A DNA stretch of 61,151 bases from Armatimonadota bacterium (GTDB taxonomy: Bacteria; Armatimonadota; JADLDR01): the NCBI GenBank assembly GCA_020846535.1, contig JADLDR010000042.1, positions 1 through 61,151 of the forward strand, in the 5' to 3' direction. Each line of letters opens with the position of its first letter. The first letter of the stretch is position 1. Positions 1-7,118 of this stretch are shown piece by piece. The translations under genes and the position numbers were made by a program. A model generated the notes under the pieces. It was not told the origin of the DNA. It did no database searches and was given only the letters and a program-made list of their open reading frames with translations.

Positions 1-53
1 CCGGGATGCCCGGAGCCGGAGCCCCCGGCATGGGCAAGATGGGCGGAGCCTGA
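1..53 (+). CDS. 3' end of a Gly/Met-rich protein, probably a pilus-assembly gene
   Basis: Only the last 16 codons are inside the window, read from base 3 and ending in TGA at 51-53. They encode a Gly/Ala/Pro/Met-rich tail (GMPGAGAPGMGKMGGA). The same kind of tail occurs in the next gene, so this is probably the preceding member of the same pilus or secretion operon (a PilO/PilN-like position). That identity is inference from context; the functional part of the protein is off the window. Confidence 0.6.
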   Translation, partial: GMPGAGAPGMGKMGGA

Positions 54-89
54 GCGCGTGGCGATTCGGCAAAGAGGAGAGACGCATCG

Positions 90-1067
90 ATGGATAAGGT
101 AACGGCTTGGTTGCAGGATAAGAAGAACCTGCCGATTGTGATAGGCGTCGCGGTTGTGCTGGTCGTGCTGCTGATCTTCATGCTGATGTCCGGCAGAAGC
201 CGAGGCCCGCGCCAGGTCGCTACCGGCCAGGGCGGTATGATGGGCGGCCAGGGTATGATGGGGGCCGGTGGTCCCGGTATGATGCAGGGCCAGGGCGGCA
301 TGACGCCGGGCATGATGGGTGGCGCTGGAATGATGGGCAAAGGGCCCGGGATGATGGGTGCCGGTGGCGCAGGCATGCAGGGTGCCGGCGGCCCGGGTAT
401 GATGCAGGGCGCAGGCATGATGGGCGCGGGCGGCCCCGGCGGGATGATGAAAGGGCCCGGGATGATGGGTGCCGGCGGCGCAGGCATGCAAGGCCCCGGC
501 GGCCCGAGTATGATGCAGGGCATGATGGGGCAGCAGGGCGGTCAGATGGGCATGCAACAGGCTATGGCTCCGGTAGTGGAAAAGAGCAAGCCTCCCAAAG
601 AAAAGATACGGGCCAACCCCTTCGCACCGTCGGAAGGTTTCGGAATGACAGTGGCCCAGAGGATCGCGACCGAAGTTCCTCGCCAGGACTGGTTCCGGCA
701 GCGTCCCTCCGCTGCGGTGGCCGCCGGCCCTCCTCCAGTAGAGACGCTGCCCAATGTCCGGATGGCCGGCTTGCTGTGGGGAGATCGGGTGAGCGCGGTT
801 CTGGACTGGAGCGGCGATATGCGCGTTGTCCGGCCCGGAAACCAGGTGGACGGATGGCGGGTTGAACGAATCGAACGGAACGGGATGTGGCTGCGCCAGG
901 GCAACCGCCGGGCGAGGGTCAATCTCCAGGCATCCAGCTCGGGAGTGGGCGGCGGGATGATGGGTGGCGGCCCCGGCATGATGGGCGCAGGCGGCCCCGG
1001 CGGGATGATGGGTGGCGGCCCCGGCATGATGGGCGCAGGCGGCCCCGGCGGGCCGGGCGGCGGATAA
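90..1067 (+). CDS. PilP/GspC-like inner-membrane protein with Gly-Met-rich repeats
   Basis: A 325-residue protein. A short cytoplasmic N-terminus is followed by one membrane segment (about residues 14-34), then a long Gly/Met-rich stretch built from GMMG, GAGGPG and close variants (about 45-155), a basic/proline linker with ANPFAP (about 170-180), a small compact domain (about 220-285), and a second GMMG-rich tail (about 293-325). Layout and position before a secretin fit PilP or GspC, which link the inner-membrane platform to the secretin; the small domain would be the periplasmic HR/PilP-like fold. Sequence similarity to those families is weak, so the name rests largely on context. The start is supported by an AGAGGAG-type ribosome site about 10 bases upstream. 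The Met-rich repeats are unusual for PilP. Confidence 0.6.
   Translation: MDKVTAWLQDKKNLPIVIGVAVVLVVLLIFMLMSGRSRGPRQVATGQGGMMGGQGMMGAGGPGMMQGQGGMTPGMMGGAGMMGKGPGMMGAGGAGMQGAGGPGMMQGAGMMGAGGPGGMMKGPGMMGAGGAGMQGPGGPSMMQGMMGQQGGQMGMQQAMAPVVEKSKPPKEKIRANPFAPSEGFGMTVAQRIATEVPRQDWFRQRPSAAVAAGPPPVETLPNVRMAGLLWGDRVSAVLDWSGDMRVVRPGNQVDGWRVERIERNGMWLRQGNRRARVNLQASSSGVGGGMMGGGPGMMGAGGPGGMMGGGPGMMGAGGPGGPGGG
226..540 (+). repeat. In-frame tandem repeat coding for GMMG/GAGGPG units
   Basis: Degenerate repeats of 15-30 bases rich in ATGATGGG and GGCGGCCCCGG lie inside the PilP/GspC-like gene, with a second block at about 949-1064. Unit lengths are multiples of three, so slippage would change protein length without breaking the frame. 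Confidence 0.7.
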
Positions 1068-1166
1068 TAAATCTGTATGAAGTTTTCTGCGTTTGTGGGT
1101 ATCATATAAAGTAGGAGACGCATCAGTCAATTCGTTACGACGTGTGAATGAAAGGAGGTGCAAGCG

Positions 1167-1913
1167 GTGAAGAGGAGAGGACAACAGTGGGTATTCATGC
1201 TGGTGGCTCTGCTGCTGGTGTGCAGCGCAACGGCTCTCTGGGCACAGGCTGCGGATCAGGGCAAGGGAAACCTCAACCTGGACTTCCGAAATATGGATGT
1301 CCGAACCGCTATCAAGACCCTGTTCGGTGAGGTGGGCTATAACTTCGCTATCGATCCGAACGTGCCCGGAACTCCCATCACCCTGAGCCTGAAGGATGTA
1401 TCCTTCGATACGGCGCTCAGAGTGCTTCTGAAGCAAGCGAACCTCACCTACTCCAAGGAAGCCGGCGAAGTCTATATGATCAAGCCGAAATACCAGGAGG
1501 CGGTCTCTGTCGGCACAACCCCCGATACGACCACCGATGTAGACGAGGAAGAAAAGGAAACAAAGGCAGTCATCGAAAAGATTCCGATTGTCTTTGCCGA
1601 TGTCTATGATATTGTGTCCATCTTCGGCGGCACATTAGCTCAGACGCGCTCCAACCAAATGGGCGGCGGTGGCGGCGGCTATGGCAACAGCGGCGGCTAT
1701 GGCAACAGCGGCGGCTATGGCAACAGCGGCGGCGGCTATGGCAACAGCGGCTTCGGCAGCAGCGGCGGCGGCTTCGGCAGCAGCGGCGGCGGCTTCGGCA
1801 GCAGCGGCGGCGGCTTCGGCGGTGGGCGCGGTGGCGGCGGCTTCGGCGGCAGCAGCGGCGGCTTCGGCGGTGGGCGCGGTGGCGGCGGCTTCGGCGGTGG
1901 GCGCGGCTTCTAG
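1167..1913 (+). CDS. Secreted STN-domain protein with Gly-rich tail (short secretin-like paralogue)
   Basis: A 248-residue protein. A GTG start at 1167 is chosen because AAGGAGG (1152-1158) lies eight bases upstream; the GTG at 1158 overlaps that ribosome site. A signal peptide covers about residues 1-28. An STN (secretin/TonB short N-terminal) domain follows, with NLDFRNMDVRTAIKTL and a second repeat. After an acidic linker comes KIPIVFADVYDIVSIFGG, which resembles the start of a secretin N1 domain. The last third is only Gly, Ser, Tyr, Asn and Phe. It shares domain order with the N-terminal half of the next gene but has no secretin barrel. It may bind the same partners as the secretin, or act as a pilotin or decoy; that role is inference. 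Confidence 0.75.
   Translation: MKRRGQQWVFMLVALLLVCSATALWAQAADQGKGNLNLDFRNMDVRTAIKTLFGEVGYNFAIDPNVPGTPITLSLKDVSFDTALRVLLKQANLTYSKEAGEVYMIKPKYQEAVSVGTTPDTTTDVDEEEKETKAVIEKIPIVFADVYDIVSIFGGTLAQTRSNQMGGGGGGYGNSGGYGNSGGYGNSGGGYGNSGFGSSGGGFGSSGGGFGSSGGGFGGGRGGGGFGGSSGGFGGGRGGGGFGGGRGF
1662..1911 (+). repeat. In-frame tandem repeats encoding Gly-rich tail
   Basis: An 18-base unit (GGCGGCTATGGCAACAGC and variants) is repeated about four times, followed by 21-base units encoding GFGSSGG and then GGGRGGGGFGG. All units keep the frame. A similar block lies in the secretin gene at about 2739-2970. Confidence 0.8.
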
Positions 1914-1962
1914 CGATTGCCCCCGAATCGGCTTCAGTAAACCGAAGTTCCGAAAAAAGAAA

Positions 1963-1990
1963 AGGCTGCCCCTGATTTCCGGGGCAGCCT
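1963..1990 (+). terminator. Strong stem-loop between STN gene and secretin gene
   Basis: A perfect 10-bp stem (AGGCTGCCCC / GGGGCAGCCT) with an 8-base loop. No T-run follows; the ribosome site of the secretin starts seven bases later. It is more likely an attenuator or a transcript-stability element than a full terminator. Confidence 0.55.
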
Positions 1991-2010
1991 CCCTATAAGG
2001 AGGGAAAGGC

Positions 2011-3831
2011 ATGAGTTCTGTTCGAGGGCGCTCGCGTCTCTTACCGGCGATCCTGCTGATGGGCGTGTTCCTGGTCGCTATCAGCGGCATGGCCGGGCCG
2101 CCCGCAGTCTATGGGGATGATTCCAATCTCATCACCCTTCAACTGGCTGAAACCGATCTGGGAACGGCGCTTCGTCTTTTGATGGACCAGAGCGGCATCA
2201 ATATTCTCGTCGTCGGCGGGGAGGAACTGGCAAGCAAGAAAGTCACGGTCAACCTGTCCAACGTCACTCTTGAAAATGCCCTCAAAACCCTGGCGGAAGG
2301 CTACGGCATCTCCTGGCGGCGGACCGGGGATGGGACTTATATCATCAATGCCAAAGCCACGAACCAGGGAGCCGCGCCGGCGGGGGCGACTCCGGCGAAT
2401 ACAGGAATCGAAGAAAATCAGACCCCTCCGGCCCCGGTGGTCGAGGTCGAAACTCCCAAGCCTCAGCCCAAGCGGCGTATGGAGTTCGCCAAGATCGAAG
2501 TCGCCTTTGCGCGGCTTTCCGATCTGGGCGACATCCTGGGATTCCCCGTTTATAACAGCTATAACAACCAGGTGGAATCCATTCCGGGCTATCAGGGGCG
2601 CATCCCCGATATCGTGCGAAAAAACAACAGCGCAGCCCAGCCAGTTTACGGCCCTGCGACCGATCCCAACGCTCCGAATTCCAATTATGGCAATGAATCC
2701 AACATCCCGTCCGACGGTGACCGCCGGATCCAGCAGATGATGGGTGGCGGCGGCGGTATGCGCGGCGGCGGTGGTGGTGGCTTCGGCGGCGGCGGCGGTA
2801 TGCGCGGCGGCGGTGGTGGTGGCTTCGGCGGCGGCGGCGGCGGTATGCGCGGCGGCGGTGGTGGTGGCTTCGGCGGCCAAGGCGGCGGTGGTGGCTTTGG
2901 CGGCGGCGGCGGCGGCTTTGGCGGTCAAGGCGGTGGTGGCTTCGGCGGCCAAGGCGGCGTGGGCGGCGGCGGCGCAGCCTCGAACCTCCTTCCCGAAGGC
3001 ATCGACAGCGTCGTCGGATATGAAATCGATAACGCCATCATCGTCCGGGGAGACCCGGAAGCCATCGAAGAACTGAAGGAGCTGATCCGGATGTTCGACG
3101 TGGCCCCGCTCCAGATCCAGATCAAGGTGGACTTCGTTTCCATCAACGTGACGGACAGCAACAGTCTGGGCATCGACTGGACGGTGCGGCGTCTGGACAC
3201 CTCGATTGACACCAACTTTGGCCCGGCAGGCGATGTGATCGTCGGCATCGCGGACGGCAACGTCCGGGCCAGGCTCGCTACTGCGGTCAGCAACAACCGC
3301 GCGAAACTGATCACCGGCCCGTTGGTGACCACTTTCAACAACGTGTGGGCCAACGTGCAGTTCGGTCGGGAAGTGCCCTATTTCACCAGCACCCTGTCGG
3401 GCGGCGGTATCGGCCAGAACCCGGTCGTCTCGATCCAGCCCAACTACCTGACGGTAGATACCTCGCTTTACGTTCTGCCGAAGGTCAACGGCGACGGTTC
3501 CATCAACGTGCTGGGCTTCCCGCAGGTGTCGGACTCCAGCCGGTTCGTCACCGGGCCGCAGGGCTTTATCGCCCCGATTGTGGAATACCAGACGGTTCAG
3601 ATCAACCGCCGCGTTCAGGACGGGGAAACCATCGTCATCGGCGGGCTGACCAAGAAGAGCGATTCCCGCAACCTCTCCAAAGTGCCTATCCTGGGCGACT
3701 TGCCGATCATCGGGACGCTTTTCCAGAACCGCTCCCGCCTGAACGACGAAACCGAATTGCTGGTCTTCGTGACCCCGACCCTCATTCGCGACAGGTCGAA
3801 CGCAGGCTCCAGCATCACTCTGGGGCAATAA
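2011..3831 (+). CDS. pilQ: Secretin (PilQ/GspD family) with Gly-rich insert
   Basis: A 606-residue outer-membrane secretin. A signal peptide (about 1-36) is followed by an STN domain (about 44-112), a Pro-rich linker, an N1-like stretch (about 155-210), and a Gly/Phe/Met-rich insert (about 245-325) that is almost pure glycine. Next come an N-domain leading into ELIRMFDVAPLQIQIKVDFV, and the C-terminal secretin barrel (about 390-600) ending in the family signature around VPILGDLPIIGTLF and ELLVFVTPTLI. The protein should form the multimeric pore through which a type IV pilus or secreted protein passes. AAGGAGGG at 1997-2004 supports the start. PilQ is favoured over GspD because of the STN domain and small gene set, but the pilus genes themselves are outside the window. 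Confidence 0.85.
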   Translation: MSSVRGRSRLLPAILLMGVFLVAISGMAGPPAVYGDDSNLITLQLAETDLGTALRLLMDQSGINILVVGGEELASKKVTVNLSNVTLENALKTLAEGYGISWRRTGDGTYIINAKATNQGAAPAGATPANTGIEENQTPPAPVVEVETPKPQPKRRMEFAKIEVAFARLSDLGDILGFPVYNSYNNQVESIPGYQGRIPDIVRKNNSAAQPVYGPATDPNAPNSNYGNESNIPSDGDRRIQQMMGGGGGMRGGGGGGFGGGGGMRGGGGGGFGGGGGGMRGGGGGGFGGQGGGGGFGGGGGGFGGQGGGGFGGQGGVGGGGAASNLLPEGIDSVVGYEIDNAIIVRGDPEAIEELKELIRMFDVAPLQIQIKVDFVSINVTDSNSLGIDWTVRRLDTSIDTNFGPAGDVIVGIADGNVRARLATAVSNNRAKLITGPLVTTFNNVWANVQFGREVPYFTSTLSGGGIGQNPVVSIQPNYLTVDTSLYVLPKVNGDGSINVLGFPQVSDSSRFVTGPQGFIAPIVEYQTVQINRRVQDGETIVIGGLTKKSDSRNLSKVPILGDLPIIGTLFQNRSRLNDETELLVFVTPTLIRDRSNAGSSITLGQ

Positions 3832-3861
3832 TCGGTTTCGCATAATCGGATATCTAGCTTC

Positions 3862-3905
3862 AAGGAAACGGCAGCCATACGGCATGCCGTTTCCTTAGCT
3901 TTTGG
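3862..3905 (+). terminator. Rho-independent terminator after secretin
   Basis: A 12-bp perfect stem (AAGGAAACGGCA / TGCCGTTTCCTT, arms 3862-3873 and 3885-3896) is followed by AGCTTTT. It ends the pilus/secretin transcript and separates it from the aro operon. Confidence 0.8.
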
Positions 3906-4081
3906 GGCCTCGGATAAAGGAAGAAGCGCGAAGGGCGGTTAATATTGAAGAGAGAATGAAGGGGGGCGCAGCCACGCCTGGCCTTATTCGGATTGCCGGG
4001 AAAGCGACGGAATTCCATTCCATCGCTTCCCTGAAAAGATTAGCCTTCTCAAGAGGGGCATATCTCACAGGAGCAACCAAC

Positions 4082-5245
4082 TTGCTGCGTTTTTTAACTG
4101 CCGGTGAGTCACACGGGCAAGGACTCACGACCATTATTGAAGGGATGCCTGCGGGTCTGAAATTGGATGCCGATTACATCGCCCACCATCTCTGGCGTCG
4201 CCAGCAGGGGTTCGGGCGCGGCGGGCGCATGAAGATCGAGAGCGACCGGGCGGAGATCCTTTCCGGCGTCCGCTTCGGGAAAACCCTCGGCAGCCCGATT
4301 GCCCTGGTCATCCGGAACAAGGACTGGGTGAACTGGCAGGAAAGGATGTCTGTCGAACCTATAGAAAGCCCGTCTCCTCCGGTGGAAGTGCCTCGGCCCG
4401 GCCATGCGGACCTGGCCGGGATGATGAAATACGATTTTCGCGATCTGAGGAATATCCTCGAACGGGCCAGCGCGAGAGAGACGGCGGCCCGCGTCGCGGT
4501 CGGGGCGGTGGCCCGCAGGCTTCTGGAGGAGTTCGGGATGCGGGTGTGCGGCTATGTGACCCAGATCGGGCCGGCCAAGGCCGACCTGCCGGAAGGATCT
4601 TCCTTCGAAGACTTGACGGCGGCTGCCGAAGCGTCGCCGGTGCGCTGCCCGGATGAGGAGGCCGCGCAGAAGATGATCGAAGTCATCACCGAAGCGAAAA
4701 GGGCGGGCGATACGGTTGGAGGGGTGTTCGAGGTCGCTGTCACCGGCGTGCCGGTGGGCCTGGGGTCGCACGTACACTGGGACAGGCGGCTGGACGGCAG
4801 GCTGGCCCAGGCGGTGATGAGCATCCAGGCGGTCAAGGGGGTGGATATCGGGCTGGGCTTCGAGACCGCGACAAGGCTCGGTTCCGCCGTTCATGACGAG
4901 ATCGCCCTGGAGCCGGGCAAGGGCTATCTCCGGTACACCAACCATGCCGGAGGGCTGGAAGGGGGCATCTCCAACGGGGAGCCTGTGGTCGTGCGGGCCA
5001 TGATCAAACCTATCTCCACCCTCATGAAGCCGCTCCGGTCGGTCAACATCCGCACCAAAGAGACCTCTCCCGCCCATGCGGAACGGTCGGATGTCTGCGT
5101 GGTTCCCCCCGCAGTGGTGGTCGGGGAGGCGATGGCCGCTATCGTGCTGGCTGAAGCCTTCCTCGTAAAATTCGGAGGCGATTCCGTCTCCGAACTGCGC
5201 CGCAACTTCGACGCCTATCAGGAGCATGTGCGGAGCTATGCCTGA
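4082..5245 (+). CDS. aroC: Chorismate synthase
   Basis: Converts 5-enolpyruvylshikimate-3-phosphate to chorismate, the last step of the shikimate pathway, using reduced FMN. The reading frame is open further upstream, but the family N-terminus is the LRFLTAGESHG segment, and a TTG at 4082 lies eight bases after AGGAG (4069-4073), so the protein is 387 residues, the normal length. Further family motifs are RQQGFGRGGRM and RPGHADL. It heads a run of overlapping genes (aroC-aroK-aroB). The riboflavin genes later in the same operon supply the flavin this enzyme needs. Confidence 0.95.
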   Translation: MLRFLTAGESHGQGLTTIIEGMPAGLKLDADYIAHHLWRRQQGFGRGGRMKIESDRAEILSGVRFGKTLGSPIALVIRNKDWVNWQERMSVEPIESPSPPVEVPRPGHADLAGMMKYDFRDLRNILERASARETAARVAVGAVARRLLEEFGMRVCGYVTQIGPAKADLPEGSSFEDLTAAAEASPVRCPDEEAAQKMIEVITEAKRAGDTVGGVFEVAVTGVPVGLGSHVHWDRRLDGRLAQAVMSIQAVKGVDIGLGFETATRLGSAVHDEIALEPGKGYLRYTNHAGGLEGGISNGEPVVVRAMIKPISTLMKPLRSVNIRTKETSPAHAERSDVCVVPPAVVVGEAMAAIVLAEAFLVKFGGDSVSELRRNFDAYQEHVRSYA

Positions 5246-5768
5246 AGAATCGCCTTACGCCAATGTCGTTCTGATTGGCTTTATGGGAAGCGGCAAGACG
5301 CAGACGGGCAGAAGCCTGTCCCAAAGGCTGGGGCTGCGCTTCACCGACACCGATGCCCTGATCGAGACCCGCGCCGGCAAGGCGATCCGGCGCATTTTCG
5401 AGGAGGATGGCGAAGAGGCGTTCCGCGTCCTGGAGCGATCTGTCATCCTAGAAGCCGCCGGGGAGACGGGGCAGGTGATCGCCACCGGCGGCGGCGTGCC
5501 GGCCAACCCGGATAATATGGTCACCCTGAAGCGAAGCGGCTGCGTTGTCTGGCTTCAGGCCAGCCCGGAATCTGTCTGGGAGCGGGTGCGCGAGGGGCAG
5601 GAAAGGCCCCTCCTGGCCGTCGAAGACCCGCAGGGGCGCATCCGGGAGCTTCTCCGGATACGCGAGCCGTTTTACGCGCAGGCGCACCTGGCGGTGGACA
5701 CCTCCGGCAAAAGCGTACCCGAAGTTGCGGGCGAAATCATCGAACTGCTGAGGGCATACCATTCATGA
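5238..5768 (+). CDS. aroK: Shikimate kinase
   Basis: Phosphorylates shikimate at the 3-position with ATP. The 176-residue protein has a Walker A loop (GFMGSGKT, residues 14-21), the DTD motif after strand 2 and the ATGGG shikimate-binding segment. Its start overlaps the end of aroC; an ATG 12 bases upstream (5226) is a possible alternative, as neither has a well-spaced ribosome site and translation is probably coupled to aroC. The stop overlaps the aroB start by four bases. Confidence 0.95.
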   Translation: MPEESPYANVVLIGFMGSGKTQTGRSLSQRLGLRFTDTDALIETRAGKAIRRIFEEDGEEAFRVLERSVILEAAGETGQVIATGGGVPANPDNMVTLKRSGCVVWLQASPESVWERVREGQERPLLAVEDPQGRIRELLRIREPFYAQAHLAVDTSGKSVPEVAGEIIELLRAYHS

Positions 5769-6859
5769 AGACGGTTTCCGTTCCCCTGGGAGAGAGAAGC
5801 TACGCGATTTATATCGAGCCGGGTCTTCTGGACAGCGCCGGAGAATGGGTGGCCCGTGACTGCAAGGCCCGACGCGGCGCTGTCGTGACCAACCCGAAAA
5901 TCGCCTCCTTGTATGGCGAGCGAGTTCGCGCATCGCTGGAGAGGGCGGGCATCACGGTGGGAGAGCCGATCCTGATCCCCCCGGGAGAACGGCGCAAATC
6001 GCTCCGGACGGTGGAAGCGATTCTGCGCGAACTGGCGGCGAGGAGCCTGGACAGGCATTCGGCGGTGGTCGCCCTGGGGGGCGGGATCGTGGGAGATGTC
6101 GCAGGCTTTGCGGCGGCCACCTACCTGAGAGGGATCGAGTTCGTCCAGATCGCCACCACCCTGATCGCCCAGGTGGACAGCAGCCTCGGCGGCAAAACCG
6201 GCGTGAACCTGCCGGAAGGGAAGAACCTGGCCGGGGCCTTCCACCAGCCGCGTTGCGTCCTGATCGATCCCGAAACCCTTACTTCCCTGCCGCGCCGCGA
6301 GGTGAGAGCGGGGATGGCGGAGGTCATCAAATACGGCGTCATCGCCGATGCGGATCTCTTTCGCCTTCTGGAAAAAAAGCTGCCCGACGCCGGCGACCGC
6401 CATGATCGGGAGCTTCTGGCTTTCCTGATAGAGCGATCCTGCCAGATCAAAGCCGACGTGGTGGGGCAGGACGAGACGGAATCGGGGCTGCGAGCCATCC
6501 TGAATTACGGGCATACCGTCGGCCACGCCCTGGAATCGGCGACCGGATACCGCCGTTACCTGCACGGCGAGGCGGTCGCGCTGGGGATGGTGGCGGCGGC
6601 CTGCATTGCCGAAAAGACGAAGATGGCGCAGGAGCCGATTGAAGCCCCGCTGTCCGCCCTGCTGCGCAGAGCCGGGCTGCCGGTGCGCTTCCCGCCGGAG
6701 GTCTCCTCCGATCACCTGATGGAAGCGATGCGGCGGGACAAGAAGGTGAAAGACGGCAGGCTCCGCTTCGTCTTGCCGGTCAGGATGGGGCAGGTGGTGG
6801 TGCGCGGCGACGTGCCGCCGGAGACGGTGAAGGCATCGCTGGAAGAGTTGGCGCGATGA
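5765..6859 (+). CDS. aroB: 3-dehydroquinate synthase
   Basis: Cyclises DAHP to 3-dehydroquinate with catalytic NAD and a divalent metal. The 364-residue protein shows GGGIVGDVAGFAAATYLRG and QVDSSLGGKTGVN, plus the metal-site segment with EVIKYGV and the histidine region around HGEAVALGM. Length is normal. It overlaps aroK and the next gene by four bases each (ATGA), so it is cotranscribed and probably translationally coupled. Confidence 0.95.
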   Translation: MKTVSVPLGERSYAIYIEPGLLDSAGEWVARDCKARRGAVVTNPKIASLYGERVRASLERAGITVGEPILIPPGERRKSLRTVEAILRELAARSLDRHSAVVALGGGIVGDVAGFAAATYLRGIEFVQIATTLIAQVDSSLGGKTGVNLPEGKNLAGAFHQPRCVLIDPETLTSLPRREVRAGMAEVIKYGVIADADLFRLLEKKLPDAGDRHDRELLAFLIERSCQIKADVVGQDETESGLRAILNYGHTVGHALESATGYRRYLHGEAVALGMVAAACIAEKTKMAQEPIEAPLSALLRRAGLPVRFPPEVSSDHLMEAMRRDKKVKDGRLRFVLPVRMGQVVVRGDVPPETVKASLEELAR

Positions 6860-7104
6860 AAAAGGGCGTACAGCCGGGAAAGAACGCCTCCGTCTCGAAA
6901 CCGAAGGAGGATCAGCGGCGACAGGCGGATGAAGCGATGCTGGGCCTCTGGCTGCTTCTGATTACCGTACAGTGGGCCGTGATCTACCTGCCCTTGATGG
7001 AGGAGCCGCTCGATCTGACGACGGCTTACCTGGGGCTGCTCGGCCTGACGATCCTCTGGCTTCCGGTGAGAGTCGGGCTGAGCCGGGGCAATCCGCAGGC
7101 TTAA
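6856..7104 (+). CDS. Small two-helix membrane protein, unknown function
   Basis: An 82-residue protein with a basic, polar N-terminus (about 1-27) and two hydrophobic segments (about 29-47 and 58-75) separated by an acidic loop. No family is recognised. It overlaps the aroB stop by four bases and ends 14 bases before the kinase start, so it is a true operon member. A helper or membrane partner of the following PASTA kinase is possible but unsupported. Confidence 0.7.
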   Translation: MKKGVQPGKNASVSKPKEDQRRQADEAMLGLWLLLITVQWAVIYLPLMEEPLDLTTAYLGLLGLTILWLPVRVGLSRGNPQA

Positions 7105-7118
7105 GCGAGGGATACGCC

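Noticed and set aside
1662..1911. Regular repeats considered as a CRISPR array
   Set aside because: Units are contiguous, without unique spacers, and code in frame for Gly-rich protein; no cas genes are present.
2041..3885. Very long open frame antisense to the secretin gene (over 600 codons)
   Set aside because: It arises from the GC-rich, Gly-rich coding strand; its product is Ala/His/Asp-rich low complexity with no domain, signal or ribosome site, while the plus strand encodes a clear secretin.
3902..4081. 60-codon N-terminal extension of chorismate synthase
   Set aside because: Family N-termini begin at LRFLTAGESHG, and a well-spaced AGGAG precedes the TTG at 4082; the extension starts within the terminator.
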